A DNA stretch of 64,000 bases, taken from assembly GCF_036322585.1 (NCBI RefSeq), contig NZ_AP024600.1, positions 1,984,001 to 2,048,000 on the forward strand, given 5' to 3'. This DNA is from Luteolibacter sp. LG18. GTDB taxonomy: Bacteria > Verrucomicrobiota > Verrucomicrobiia > Verrucomicrobiales > Akkermansiaceae. Below, in pieces: positions 16,658 to 25,960 of the stretch. Position 1 is the stretch's first letter. Each line of letters begins with the position of its first letter. The position numbers were made by a program, and so were the translations under genes. The notes under the pieces are model-generated. The model ran no database searches. It was not told where the DNA came from and saw only the letters and a program-made list of their open reading frames with translations.

Positions 16658-17356
16658 ATGTCGGAGGTGGCGGAGCAATTGGCGGCCGTGGAGGCCCGCA
16701 TCGCGGCGGCGTGCCGTCGGGCGTGCCGGGAGCGGTCGGAGGTGGGGTTGATCGCGGTGTCGAAGACCTTTCCCGCCGAGGCGGTGGCGGAAGCTGCGGC
16801 GGCCGGGCAGACCCTTTTTGGCGAGAGCCGCTGGCAGGAGGCGGAGCCGAAGATCGGTGCGCTGCCGGACACGCTGCGCTGGCATTTCATCGGCGGTGTG
16901 CAGCGGAACAAGGTCCGGAAGATCCTGCCCTTGTTCGAGGCCGTCCACGCGATCGATTCACTGCGGCTCGCCGCCTACGCCGACCAAGTGGCGTCCGAGT
17001 TGGGGTTGAAGCCGAAGGTGTTCTTCCAGGTGAATCCGGCGGGTGAAGCATCGAAAGGCGGCTTCGAACCGGACACGCTGCGTCGCGAGCTGGAGGAGCT
17101 GCTCACGCTCCGGTCGCTGGAGGTCCAAGGGCTGATGGTGATTCCGCCGGACGATGATGAACCACGGCGCTGGTTCGCGGGAGTAAGGAAACTGCGCGAT
17201 GAACTCGCTGCCGCGTCCGGCCATCCGCTCGCAGGTCTGAGCATGGGCATGAGCGGGGACTACGAGGAGGCGATCGAGGAAGGGGCCACGCTGGTGCGGG
17301 TGGGTTCGGCGATTTTCGGCCGGCGTGCCTATCGGGTGGACGGCGAGCTGGGATGA
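16658..17356 (+). CDS. yggS: YggS/PLPBP-family pyridoxal phosphate homeostasis protein
   Basis: 232 residues; alanine-racemase N-terminal fold. The PLP-binding Lys is in GLIAVSKTFPAEAV, and the family blocks FGESRWQEAEPKI, WHFIGGVQRNKVRKI, GLMVIPP, LSMGMSGDYEEAIEEGATLV and VRVGSAIFG are all present. Members buffer PLP and affect vitamin B6 and amino-acid balance; no catalytic reaction is assigned. It follows the protease gene by 4 nt and overlaps the next gene's start by 4 nt (ATGA at 17353-17356). Confidence 0.92.
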   Translation: MSEVAEQLAAVEARIAAACRRACRERSEVGLIAVSKTFPAEAVAEAAAAGQTLFGESRWQEAEPKIGALPDTLRWHFIGGVQRNKVRKILPLFEAVHAIDSLRLAAYADQVASELGLKPKVFFQVNPAGEASKGGFEPDTLRRELEELLTLRSLEVQGLMVIPPDDDEPRRWFAGVRKLRDELAAASGHPLAGLSMGMSGDYEEAIEEGATLVRVGSAIFGRRAYRVDGELG

Positions 17357-17682
17357 TTCATGCTCTGCCGCGCATGGCCGCCACCTTTGCCCAAGCCACC
17401 GTCATCGGAACCGAACTCGCGATCTCCTTCTCGGATGGGGAGGAGCTCTACCTCGCGCTGCCGATGCTGCGCCGCGCCTGCCCGTGTGCGAATTGCCAGG
17501 GTGAGCCGGATGCCCTCGGACGGGTGGTGAAGCCGGTGGTCGAGCACGGTCCGCGCGCGTTCGAACTGGTGAAGATCGACACCGTGGGCGGCTACGCGCT
17601 CCAGCTTGGCTGGGCGGATGGCCATGCCACCGGGCTCTATAGCTTCGAGTATCTCCGCCGTCTGGCGTTGCTGGGTGAGTAA
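17353..17682 (+). CDS. DUF971-family small protein
   Basis: 109 residues, matching the DUF971 / gamma-butyrobetaine-hydroxylase N-terminal-like fold: LAISFSDGEELYLALPMLRRACPCANC, with a Cys-x-Cys-x-x-Cys group (residues about 44-49), then VGGYALQLGWADGHATGLYS and FEYLRRLA. In other bacteria the family neighbours Fe-S or ATPase (Mrp/ApbC) genes; its role is uncertain. The start at 17353 overlaps the yggS stop (ATGA), suggesting translational coupling, though an internal ATG at 17374 also precedes the conserved part. Confidence 0.8.
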   Translation: MIHALPRMAATFAQATVIGTELAISFSDGEELYLALPMLRRACPCANCQGEPDALGRVVKPVVEHGPRAFELVKIDTVGGYALQLGWADGHATGLYSFEYLRRLALLGE

Positions 17683-17691
17683 CCGATTTCC

Positions 17692-19704
17692 ATGATCCCC
17701 GCCACCGCCGACCTTTCCACGCTGCCGGTGCTGCCGACCAAGGAGGTCGCGGCGTTGGCCGCGGCGGGCTTGCGGACGCCGGGGCAGGTGCTGGAGTGGC
17801 TGCCGAAGCGGCATGAGGACCGGCGGCGTTTCGATGCCTTTCCGGTTCAGGCGTCCGGAGTGCCGGTGTGCCTGCGCGGCACCGTGGTGGATGCCTCGCT
17901 GCGTGGCTTCGGCGGGCGGCGGTTTTATGAAGCGGTGGTGATGGATGGCACCGGCGGCCTGTTCGGCTCGGGCAAGGTGACCTGCCGCTGGTTCAACATG
18001 CCGTTCATCCACAAGATGCTCGCCAGCGGTCATCCGGTGATCGTCTACGGCAAGGTGAAGGATTCGAACGGGCGGCTGGTGATCGATCACCCGGAATTCG
18101 AAATCCTGCGGGAGGACGAGGGGCCTTCGATCCACCTCGAGCGGATCGTGCCGATCTACCGGAACGTGTCTGGCATTCCGCAGCGCCGCCTGCGCGAGAT
18201 CATCCATCTGATGCTGCACCAGGTGGATGCTGCCTCGCTGGCATGGTGCCACGATGTCGATCCGGCGATGCCGCGAGCGGAGGCGTTCCGGCAGGTGCAT
18301 TTCCCGGACTCGCTGGAGGAAACCGCGGCCGCACGCCGGCGGTTCGCGCTGGAGGAGTTCTTCGCGCTCCAGCTCAACGTGCTGTGGCGTCGGGCGCGCC
18401 ATGACGAGCATTCCGGCCGGGTGCAAGGCATCCGCACGACCCTGCTGAAGCGCTTTTACGAAAGCCTGCCCTTCGATCTCACCGGCGCGCAGAAGCGCTC
18501 GATCAAGGAGATCGTGGCTGACCTGCGGTCGCCGCGCGCGATGAACCGCCTGCTGCAAGGCGACGTGGGCGCGGGCAAAACATTCGTCGCCATGGCGGCG
18601 ATGCTACTGGCGGTGGATTCCGGCGCGCAGGCCGCGTTGATGGCACCCACCCAGATTTTGGCAGAGCAGCATTTCCTCACCTTCCGGCGCTGGCTGGAGC
18701 CGCTGGGCGTGCGCATCACCCTGCTCACCGCCGCGAAGGAGGAATCGACGCACCTCGCGATCGAGGGCGAGCCGCAGATCGTGATCGGCACCCACGCGCT
18801 GCTGTATGACAAGGTGGCGTTCCACGACCTCGGGCTGGTGGTGATCGATGAGCAGCACAAGTTCGGCGTCGCCCAGCGCGGGCGCTTGGTCGGCCAGGGT
18901 TCGATCCCGGATGTGCTGGTGATGACCGCCACGCCGATCCCTCGCACACTCACCCTCACCATCTACGGCGACCTCGATGTCTCGCTGCTGGACGAGAAGC
19001 CGCCGGGTCGCGGTAAGATCGTCACCGCCCTGCGTGCCGGGGCGAAGCAGACGGACGTGACGAAATTCGTCAAAAGCCAGCTCGATGAGGGACGGCAGGC
19101 CTACCTCGTCTATCCGCTGGTGGAGGAAAGCGAGACCTTGAAGGCGGAGTCCGCCACCGAGGCCTTCGAGAAATGGCGGAAGCGCCTGCCCGGCCGCGAG
19201 ATCGGCCTGCTGCACGGCAAGTTGCCGCCGGAGGAAAAGGAGACCGTCATGCGGCGGTTCCGGGATGGCGAACTCGCCGTGCTGGTGGCCACCACCGTGA
19301 TCGAGGTCGGCGTCGACGTGCCGAACGCCAGCGTGATGATCCTCCACCATGCCGAGCGTTTCGGGCTGGCGCAGCTTCATCAGCTCCGCGGGCGCATCGG
19401 ACGCGGCGGGCACAAGGGCTACTGCGTGTTGCTCACCGATGGGAAAAGCCCGGAGGCGATGGAGAAATTGAAGGTGCTGGAAAGCACCGCGGATGGATTC
19501 GAGATCGCGGAGGCGGACCTGCGGCTGCGCGGGCCTGGCGATGTGCTGGGCACCGCGCAGAGCGGCATGGCGGATTTGAAGTTCGTCGATTTCCTTTCGG
19601 ATATCCCCTTGATCCGGGAGGCCAGGGCGCTGGCGGAGCGGGTGATTGACGTGGATCCGCGGTTGGAAGGTGCGTTTGTCAAGCTGGCCGTCCTGATCGC
19701 CTGA
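17692..19704 (+). CDS. recG: ATP-dependent DNA helicase RecG
   Basis: 670 residues. RecG reverses stalled replication forks and processes Holliday junctions. An N-terminal wedge/OB-fold domain (GTVVDASLRGFGGRRFYEAV, CRWFNMPF) precedes helicase motifs: I GDVGAGKT (about 290), Ia MAPTQILAEQH, II VVIDEQHKFGV (DEQH, about 384-387), III TATPIPRT, then VGVDVPNASVM and HQLRGRIGRGG, which is motif VI. The C-terminal RecG tail (DLRLRGPGDVLGTAQSG) is complete. It follows the DUF971 gene by 9 bp. Confidence 0.95.
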   Translation: MIPATADLSTLPVLPTKEVAALAAAGLRTPGQVLEWLPKRHEDRRRFDAFPVQASGVPVCLRGTVVDASLRGFGGRRFYEAVVMDGTGGLFGSGKVTCRWFNMPFIHKMLASGHPVIVYGKVKDSNGRLVIDHPEFEILREDEGPSIHLERIVPIYRNVSGIPQRRLREIIHLMLHQVDAASLAWCHDVDPAMPRAEAFRQVHFPDSLEETAAARRRFALEEFFALQLNVLWRRARHDEHSGRVQGIRTTLLKRFYESLPFDLTGAQKRSIKEIVADLRSPRAMNRLLQGDVGAGKTFVAMAAMLLAVDSGAQAALMAPTQILAEQHFLTFRRWLEPLGVRITLLTAAKEESTHLAIEGEPQIVIGTHALLYDKVAFHDLGLVVIDEQHKFGVAQRGRLVGQGSIPDVLVMTATPIPRTLTLTIYGDLDVSLLDEKPPGRGKIVTALRAGAKQTDVTKFVKSQLDEGRQAYLVYPLVEESETLKAESATEAFEKWRKRLPGREIGLLHGKLPPEEKETVMRRFRDGELAVLVATTVIEVGVDVPNASVMILHHAERFGLAQLHQLRGRIGRGGHKGYCVLLTDGKSPEAMEKLKVLESTADGFEIAEADLRLRGPGDVLGTAQSGMADLKFVDFLSDIPLIREARALAERVIDVDPRLEGAFVKLAVLIA

Positions 19705-19905
19705 GGCGTATGGCTTATCCCCCCACCGCTCGTGGATAAGTCAAAAGTCTCATTTTAGAGGCTTGGTTTTGTGAGGGTTGGGATAGGTGATGGACGATGC
19801 TGTGATGCCGTTTTGAGGAACTATCCCCAAAGGGTATCGCGGCATTTCCCATGCTTGGCCCTGCGGCCCTGTGGTGGCCGGGCTATCCCTTACCCTGAAG
19901 AAAAC
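19705..19905. other. Leader region of the autotransporter gene
   Basis: A 201-bp non-coding stretch between recG and the autotransporter ATG. It is less GC-rich at its start (TCATTTTAGAGGCTTGGTTT region near 19750) and contains a small inverted repeat (TATCCCCAAAGGGTATC, 19823-19839). No gene, terminator with U-run, or known riboswitch could be recognised. Confidence 0.4.
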
Positions 19906-22900
19906 ATGAAACCGAAGTTCCTTCGTTTGGCGAAAACCGCGCTCCCTGCGCTCATCGTATTTGGATCCGCTCAGATCCTCCATGGTGCCATCATCGTCCC
20001 TGACACCCCGGGCAACGTGTTCGTGCCGGGCAACTACAACGGCGGTTTGGCCGCGGCGGACTCGATCGCCGCGAGCGGAGGCACCACTCCGCCTTACACG
20101 GTGACGGTCGCCAACGGCGCGATCCTGACAGGCAATGCCGGTGGCGACGTGGTCGTCGTGACTTCCGCCAATTACACCATCAACAATGCCGGCCAGCTCA
20201 CGGGTTCCGGTGGCCGGGGCATCGGCGCGGCCGGTTTCGGGATCGATGTGATCAACACGGGCACGATCAGCGGTGGTGCGGGTAACTCGGCCGTGTCCGC
20301 CGGATCCATTGGCACGCTCACGAACAGCTCCCTGATCCGCGGTGACAACACCGGCATCTTCGTCACCGGCAATGCCACGACGATCACCAATAACCTCGGC
20401 GGAATCATCCAAGGCGACTTCAATGCCGATGGCTTTGGCAATGGCATCCGCGTCGGTGGAGCCCTGAACTCGCTGACGAACCGCGGCACGATCTCCGGCG
20501 TCAGCGGGGTGGTGGTGGTTGGAAATGCCCTCATCGACAACTACTCCTCGATCACCGGCAATGCGGGTTTCGGCGGCGACGGTGTCAACGTGGGCGGGGA
20601 TGCGCTTCTGACGAACTATCTCGGCGCCACGATCACCGGTGCGGCGAATGGCGTCGTGGTGGGTGCCAACTCGGACGTGCTCACCTATGGCTCGATCACC
20701 GGCAACGGCGGCAGCGGCGTGGTCGCCGGAAACGGTTCGACCGTCAATACCCTCACCACCTACGATGTGCTCACCTCGCTTCCCATCGCCGGCGGATCGA
20801 TCACCGGCAGTGTCCACGGCGTCAGCGGAGGCAACGGTTTGATAGTCACCAACACCTCGCTCGGCACGATCACCGGCAACGGTGGCAACGGTATCCTCGC
20901 CTTGGATTCCGCGAACATCATCAACGATAGCACGGCCTCGATCACCGGCAGCGTCGGCGGCATCAACGCCCAGAATTCGCTGATCTTGAACAACAGCGGC
21001 TCGGTCACCGGCAACGGCGGCGACGGGGTCCACGCCCAGGACAGCGGTTCGGTGACGAACAACCTCGGGGCCACGATCAGCGGCACGGTCGCCGGCGTCT
21101 GGCTCGATGATTCCGCCACCGTCGTCAACAACGGCACCATCACCGGCGGCACCGGCGACGGCGTGCGCGTCAGCGACAACTCCACGGTGACGAACACCGG
21201 CTCGATCAGCGGCACCACGGGTATCCAGGCCTTCGCGGGCGGGGGCACGTTCTCGCTGACAAACTCCTCCACCATCACCGGCACCGGGGGCACCGCCATT
21301 GATGGCGCGATCAGCGGCATCGACACGCTGAACCTGAACTCCGGTTCCACGGTCACCGGCGCGATCATCACCCGCGGCGGTGCGGATATCATCAACCTGA
21401 CCTCCGGGGCCTCCAGCTCGCTCGTCAACGGCGCGATCAACATGGGCCTCGGCAACGACACGCTCAACCTGATCAACGGCCAGACGGCGATCGGCGGCGC
21501 GACGATCCGGGTGACCGGCCTGGTTTCCTTCACCGAGACCATCAACAAGTCGAATGCCGGCGTCGCCTTCCTCAACGGTGGAGCCAACGTCAACACCGTG
21601 AACATCACCGGCGGCGGGCTCTACATCAACGGCCCGGTCGATGGCAACACCACCTCCCAAGCCACCATCAACGCCGGCGGTTCCGCCCTCGGCGGCACCG
21701 GCACCTGGGACGCGAACATCGCCCTCACCGCCGGCGGCTTCAGCGCGGGCAGCGTGCCGATCACGCTCGATGCCGTGCCGACCAACGCGATCGGCCAGCT
21801 CAATCTGACCGGCAACGTGACCCACAGCCCGGGATCGTTCATCCGCTGGGACGTGGCCCCGCAGACCGCCGTGAACAACGGTGTCAACAGCGACCTCATC
21901 GTCCAGACCGGTGCGAACACCTACAACGTGAACGGCGCGAACATCCGCATCGCCGCCACCAACATCAACCAGGCGATCGGCAACGGCACCTACACGGTGG
22001 TCGACAGCGCCTCCGGCATCGTGAACTTCGGCACGATGGGAGCGCTCGGCGTGCAGTTCAACGGCAACATCGTGGACAGCGGCCCGTTCTTCGCCAGTGA
22101 GAGCGGCGCGAACGCCACCACCACCGTGCTCACGAATTTCTTCACCACCGCCGCGCTGGCGGATGGCGGGACGAACATCGTGCTCACCGTGCAGCACAAC
22201 TTCGCCGGCCTGCCGGGCATCACTCCGAACCAGGCCTCGCTCGGCGCGGCCCTGGACGCCTCGGTGAATACCCCGAACCCGCTGGTGCAGGACTTCATCG
22301 CGGCGCTCGATTACTCGAACCTCGCCACGGTGCAGGCCAGCCTCGCCGCGATCGATCCGTCCACCTACCTGGCCCTCACCGCCTCCGTGGTGAACAGCGA
22401 TTACACGCTGCACCGCCAGATCGGCGACCGCCTCGCGGGCCTGCGGGACAGCGATGAAGGCGGCGGCCTCTATCGCACCCAGGTCAGCGCGAAGGGTGGC
22501 ATGGCTCCCTCGGCTCCGGCGTCGGTTTCCTCCAGCGGTCCGTTCAATGTCTGGGGCGGCCTGTCCTATGACTGGCAGGACTACAGCGGCCCGACCTCGC
22601 TCTCGGATTACGATGGCAACGTCTCCGCGTTCACCGTGGGCATCGACTACCGCGTTTCGCCGAACTTCGTGATCGGCGCGCTGCTCAATGGCTCGAAGAG
22701 CGATCTCGATTACACCGGCGGCAGCTCGGATATCGACAGCCTGCGCGGCGCGATTTACGCCACGCTCGGCGGCTCCACCGGCTGGTACTCGGACGCGCTC
22801 GTCGGCTACGGCAATCACAGCATCGATGCCTCGCGCTCGCTCGGCGGCGTGCTGGTGGGAGCCAGCGGCGCCAACTTCGATGCCAACAGCGTGCAGGCGC

Positions 22901-23346
22901 TGTGGACCGTCGGCTACACCTTCGATGCTGGTTCCTTCAAACACGGTCCATTCGCGGGCGTGGAGTACCAGAACATCGATGCGGACGGCTTCACCGCCGG
23001 TGGCCCGTTCCCGATCGGCATCAGCAGCTACAGCGTGGACTCGCTGCGCGGGCTGATCGGCTACCGGATCAAGGGTGCCTGCGGGCGCTTCAGTCCCTAC
23101 GCCTCGGCAGCCTATGCCCATGAGTTCGAGGACGGCGGGAACACCGCGCTGGCCACCCTGCCGAACGGTGCTCCGTTCTCGGTGGTGGGTCCGGAGCTGA
23201 ATTCGGCGATCTTGCTGACGGCGGGCACGGGCATCAGCCTGACTCCGGCGCTGATCCTGGACATCGGCTACCGCGGGGAGATCTCCACGGAGAGCGAGGG
23301 CCTGGATAGCCACGGCGGTTCGATCGGTCTGAACTACAATTTCTGA
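19906..23346 (+). CDS. Autotransporter (type Va) with long beta-helix passenger
   Basis: 1146 residues. Signal peptide about 1-29 (ending ILHGA). The passenger (about 30-700) is made of short repeats rich in Asn, Gly, Thr and Ile such as GSITGNGGSGVVAGNGSTVN and GTISGVSGVVVVGNALIDN, as expected for a right-handed parallel beta-helix. A linker with DYSNLATVQASLAAIDPSTY follows, then an autotransporter beta-domain (about 877-1146: FNVWGGLSYDWQDYSG to the terminal GSIGLNYNF ending in Phe). It should be secreted to the cell surface through its own barrel; the ligand is unknown. The ATG at 19906 is chosen by the signal peptide. A terminator follows. Confidence 0.92.
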   Translation: MKPKFLRLAKTALPALIVFGSAQILHGAIIVPDTPGNVFVPGNYNGGLAAADSIAASGGTTPPYTVTVANGAILTGNAGGDVVVVTSANYTINNAGQLTGSGGRGIGAAGFGIDVINTGTISGGAGNSAVSAGSIGTLTNSSLIRGDNTGIFVTGNATTITNNLGGIIQGDFNADGFGNGIRVGGALNSLTNRGTISGVSGVVVVGNALIDNYSSITGNAGFGGDGVNVGGDALLTNYLGATITGAANGVVVGANSDVLTYGSITGNGGSGVVAGNGSTVNTLTTYDVLTSLPIAGGSITGSVHGVSGGNGLIVTNTSLGTITGNGGNGILALDSANIINDSTASITGSVGGINAQNSLILNNSGSVTGNGGDGVHAQDSGSVTNNLGATISGTVAGVWLDDSATVVNNGTITGGTGDGVRVSDNSTVTNTGSISGTTGIQAFAGGGTFSLTNSSTITGTGGTAIDGAISGIDTLNLNSGSTVTGAIITRGGADIINLTSGASSSLVNGAINMGLGNDTLNLINGQTAIGGATIRVTGLVSFTETINKSNAGVAFLNGGANVNTVNITGGGLYINGPVDGNTTSQATINAGGSALGGTGTWDANIALTAGGFSAGSVPITLDAVPTNAIGQLNLTGNVTHSPGSFIRWDVAPQTAVNNGVNSDLIVQTGANTYNVNGANIRIAATNINQAIGNGTYTVVDSASGIVNFGTMGALGVQFNGNIVDSGPFFASESGANATTTVLTNFFTTAALADGGTNIVLTVQHNFAGLPGITPNQASLGAALDASVNTPNPLVQDFIAALDYSNLATVQASLAAIDPSTYLALTASVVNSDYTLHRQIGDRLAGLRDSDEGGGLYRTQVSAKGGMAPSAPASVSSSGPFNVWGGLSYDWQDYSGPTSLSDYDGNVSAFTVGIDYRVSPNFVIGALLNGSKSDLDYTGGSSDIDSLRGAIYATLGGSTGWYSDALVGYGNHSIDASRSLGGVLVGASGANFDANSVQALWTVGYTFDAGSFKHGPFAGVEYQNIDADGFTAGGPFPIGISSYSVDSLRGLIGYRIKGACGRFSPYASAAYAHEFEDGGNTALATLPNGAPFSVVGPELNSAILLTAGTGISLTPALILDIGYRGEISTESEGLDSHGGSIGLNYNF

Positions 23347-23371
23347 TCCAACTTCTTGGATTCGTGACACC

Positions 23372-23406
23372 GGCCGCCGTCCCGCGAGGGGCGGCGGCCT
23401 TTTTTT
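23372..23406 (+). terminator. Rho-independent terminator of the autotransporter gene
   Basis: GGCCGCCGTCCC pairs with GGGGCGGCGGCC (one G-T pair) around GCGA, followed by seven T. It lies 25 bp after the stop codon. Confidence 0.9.
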
Positions 23407-23422
23407 CAGTGCCGCCCGGGGG

Positions 23423-23450
23423 TTGACGCGGGGGCTGGCGTCGATACAGG
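23423..23450 (+). promoter_or_regulatory. Candidate promoter of grpE-dnaJ-rsmE
   Basis: TTGACG (23423-23428), a 16-nt spacer and TACAGG (23445-23450). The -10-like hexamer ends 7 nt before the grpE ATG, so transcription would start at the ATG itself. No CIRCE-type inverted repeat is seen upstream of grpE. Confidence 0.45.
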
Positions 23451-23457
23451 TAGCGCC

Positions 23458-24009
23458 ATGAATTCCGACAACGACAAGGCCGCAGCCGAAACGGAGGTCC
23501 TCGAAGACGCCCCCGCCGCGACCCCGGACGTCGCTGCCGAAGCGGCGGAGCTGGATCCCTGGGAGCAGCTCGAGGCGGAAGCCGCGAAGTGGAAGGAAGT
23601 GGCGGTCCGCACCGCCGCCGACCTGGAGAACTACCGCAAGCGCGCCGCCCGCGAGCGCGAGGACGCCCTCCGCTACGCCAACCAGCGCCTGCTGGAGGAG
23701 CTGCTGCCGGTGATCGACAACTTTGAAATGGGCATGATGGCCGCCTCCAAGGACCAAGGCTCGATGATCTACATCGGCATGGACATGGTGCGCCGCCAGC
23801 TCTCCGACTTCCTCGCCTCGCAGGGCGTGGAGGAAATTCCGGCGGAAGGGAAGGACTTCGATCCGAACCTCCACGACGCTGTCACCGAGGAGGAAAGCGC
23901 GGAGGTGCCGGAAGGCCGGGTGCTGCGTGTGACACGCCGCGGGTTCCGCCTGCGCGACCGCCTGCTGCGCCCCGCCAGCGTCGTCGTTTCGAAAGCCCCT
24001 AGCGCCTGA
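23458..24009 (+). CDS. grpE: Nucleotide exchange factor GrpE
   Basis: 183 residues; exchanges ADP on DnaK. Acidic disordered N-terminus (to about 35), a long helix (EQLEAEAAKWKEVAVRTAAD, LENYRKRAAREREDALRYAN), the four-helix hinge with LLEELLPVIDNFEMGM, and the beta-wing DFDPNLHDAVTEEES, VLRVTRRGFRLRDRLLRPAS. First gene of a heat-shock group with dnaJ 12 bp downstream; dnaK is not in the window. Confidence 0.93.
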   Translation: MNSDNDKAAAETEVLEDAPAATPDVAAEAAELDPWEQLEAEAAKWKEVAVRTAADLENYRKRAAREREDALRYANQRLLEELLPVIDNFEMGMMAASKDQGSMIYIGMDMVRRQLSDFLASQGVEEIPAEGKDFDPNLHDAVTEEESAEVPEGRVLRVTRRGFRLRDRLLRPASVVVSKAPSA

Positions 24010-24021
24010 GGAGCCCCAGCC

Positions 24022-25188
24022 ATGTCCACCATGTCCGATAAACGTGACTATTACGAGATCCTGGGAGTGGCCCGGGATGCCTCGCAGGAGGAGATCAAGA
24101 AGGCCTACCGCAAACTGGCGGTGAAATTCCACCCGGATAAAAACCCGGGGGACAAGGAGGCCGAAGACAAGTTCAAGGAGCTCGGCGAGGCCTACGAGGC
24201 CCTGAGCGATGTCGACAAGCGCGCCGCGTACGACCGCTACGGCCATGCCGCCTTCGGCGGTGGAGGTGGTTTTGGTGGCGGCGGCTTCGGCGGCGGTGGT
24301 GGTTTCCACGATCCGATGGACCTGTTCTCGCAGGTCTTTGGCTCCGCCTTCGGTGGCGGCTTCGAGGAGTTCTTCGGGGGTGGCGGTGGCCGCCGCCAGA
24401 AGGGCAGCAAGCAGCGCGGCAGCGACCTGCGCTACGATCTGGAAATCTCCCTTGAAGAGGCCGCCCGCGGCGTCGAGAAGGAGCTGGAGATCGAGCGTTT
24501 CAACGGCTGCGACACCTGCCACTCCACCGGTTCGAAGGGCAGCGGCGGCACCCGCCCGTGCACGACTTGCGGTGGCCGCGGCGTGGTGGCCCGCCAGGCC
24601 GGCATTTTCATCCAGCAATCGACCTGCCCGGAATGCCGTGGCGCGGGCGAGGTGGTGTCCGATCCCTGCGGTTCCTGCAAGGGCGAGGGCCGTGTCCAGC
24701 GGGACAGCCGGATCAAGATCCGCATCCCGGCCGGCGTCGACACCGGCACCCGCTTGCGTTCCTCCGGCAACGGTGACGCGGGCGTCCGCGGCGGCGCGGG
24801 GGGCGACCTCTACGTCTTCCTCCATGTGAAGGATCACGACGTTTTCGAACGCGATGGCTCCGACCTGTTCTGCGAGGTGCCGCTGCCGTTCAGCACGGCG
24901 GCGCTCGGCGGCGAGCTGAGAATTCCGACGCTCGATGGCCAGTCCTCGATCAAGATCCCCGCGGGCACGCAGGGAGGCACGGTGTTCCGGCTCCGCGACA
25001 AGGGGATGCCGGCGCTTTCCGGAGGCCGCCGTGGCGATCTCCACGTGAAGGCCCAGGTGGAGGTGCCGACGAGACTGAGCAGCGAGCAGCAGGACAAGCT
25101 GCGCGCATTCTCGGAGTCCATCGGCGAGCAGAATTCCCCGATGCAGGAGTCCTTCTTCCAGAAGGCCCGGCGTTTCTTTGATCTCTGA
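24022..25188 (+). CDS. dnaJ: Chaperone protein DnaJ
   Basis: 388 residues, full-length class A. J domain with [20 protein letters not shown] and the HPD motif (FHPDKNPGD, about residue 38-40), a Gly/Phe-rich linker ([15 protein letters not shown]), four zinc-finger repeats ([32 protein letters not shown]) and the C-terminal substrate-binding domains. Met 1 (24022) and Met 4 (24031) are both possible starts. DnaJ delivers clients to DnaK and stimulates its ATPase. It overlaps none of its neighbours; rsmE starts 13 bp after its stop. Confidence 0.95.
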   Translation: MSTMSDKRDYYEILGVARDASQEEIKKAYRKLAVKFHPDKNPGDKEAEDKFKELGEAYEALSDVDKRAAYDRYGHAAFGGGGGFGGGGFGGGGGFHDPMDLFSQVFGSAFGGGFEEFFGGGGGRRQKGSKQRGSDLRYDLEISLEEAARGVEKELEIERFNGCDTCHSTGSKGSGGTRPCTTCGGRGVVARQAGIFIQQSTCPECRGAGEVVSDPCGSCKGEGRVQRDSRIKIRIPAGVDTGTRLRSSGNGDAGVRGGAGGDLYVFLHVKDHDVFERDGSDLFCEVPLPFSTAALGGELRIPTLDGQSSIKIPAGTQGGTVFRLRDKGMPALSGGRRGDLHVKAQVEVPTRLSSEQQDKLRAFSESIGEQNSPMQESFFQKARRFFDL

Positions 25189-25201
25189 TCCCGCCCCGGC
25201 C

Positions 25202-25912
25202 ATGGCGCGCTTCTATCTTTCCCCGGACTCGTGGAACGAGGAGGCGTGGCTGGCCGGAGACGAGGCGAAGCATCTCTCGCAGGTGCTTCGCATCCGCGCC
25301 GGTGACACGGTGACGGTGTTCGATGGCCGTGGCCGCCGCGCCGAGGCCGTGGTCCGTGAGGTGGCCCGGGACCGGGTGGGCCTCGCGCTGGGTGAAACCC
25401 GGACCCTGCCGCGGATGCAGCCCGCCATGGTGCTGGCGATCGCCATTCCGAAGGGCAAGACGATGGACCTCGTCGTCCAAAAGGCCGTTGAGCTCGGTGT
25501 GGCCGCGATCCAGCCGCTGGTGACCCGGCGCACGATCGTCCAGCCAGGCGATGGCAAGGCGGACAAGTGGCGGCGGGTGGCGCTGGAAGCCTGCAAGCAG
25601 TGCGGCACCGACTTCCTGCCGGAGGTCGCCGAACCGTTGGATTTCATGAAGTGGCTGGCGGCTCCGCCGGAGGGGCTGCGCCTGATCGCCTCGTTGGCTC
25701 CGGGCGCTCGCGAGATGCGTCATGTGGTCCGTGGCGCGGGCGAGGTGCCGGTGGTGACCACGTTGGTGGGGCCGGAGGGGGATTTCACTCCGGAGGAAAC
25801 CGCCGCCGCGCTGGGGGTCGATTTCAAGCCGGTCACGCTCGGGCCGACGGTGCTGAGGACGGAGACGGCGGCGCTTTTTGCACTATCTGCCCTCCGTTAC
25901 GAGTTTGCCTGA
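25202..25912 (+). CDS. rsmE: 16S rRNA m3U1498 methyltransferase RsmE
   Basis: 236 residues. N-terminal PUA-like part (MARFYLSPDS, DEAKHLSQVLRIRAGDTVTV) and a SPOUT methyltransferase with KTMDLVVQKAVELGV, LVGPEGDFTPEET and the knot end LGPTVLRTETAA. RsmE methylates U1498 of 16S rRNA. The ATG at 25202 gives the family N-terminus (ARFY); an earlier ATG at 25178 would overlap dnaJ. The dnaJ-rsmE order is common in bacteria. Confidence 0.94.
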   Translation: MARFYLSPDSWNEEAWLAGDEAKHLSQVLRIRAGDTVTVFDGRGRRAEAVVREVARDRVGLALGETRTLPRMQPAMVLAIAIPKGKTMDLVVQKAVELGVAAIQPLVTRRTIVQPGDGKADKWRRVALEACKQCGTDFLPEVAEPLDFMKWLAAPPEGLRLIASLAPGAREMRHVVRGAGEVPVVTTLVGPEGDFTPEETAAALGVDFKPVTLGPTVLRTETAALFALSALRYEFA

Positions 25913-25960
25913 AGGCCTAACTGCTATTGATTAGGCGGCTGCGACCTTCTAGAAGCCCGC

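Noticed and set aside
14338-16911. 857-codon antisense frame opposite the tail-specific protease
   Set aside because: Shadow of a gene with intact catalytic motifs; no start context or domain of its own.
20500-21400. Repeated DNA that might be taken for a CRISPR array
   Set aside because: Repeats are irregular in length, degenerate, in frame and encode beta-helix units; no regular spacers, no cas genes.
19750-25203. An antisense open frame of about 1800 codons opposite the autotransporter, grpE and dnaJ
   Set aside because: It runs across three well-supported genes, a terminator and a promoter. Long antisense frames are expected in GC-rich genes with strong third-position bias, and its translation is Arg/Ala/His-rich with no domain pattern.
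25914-25936. GCCTAA...TTAGGC hairpin after rsmE as a terminator
   Set aside because: Only 6 bp of stem, long loop and no U-run.
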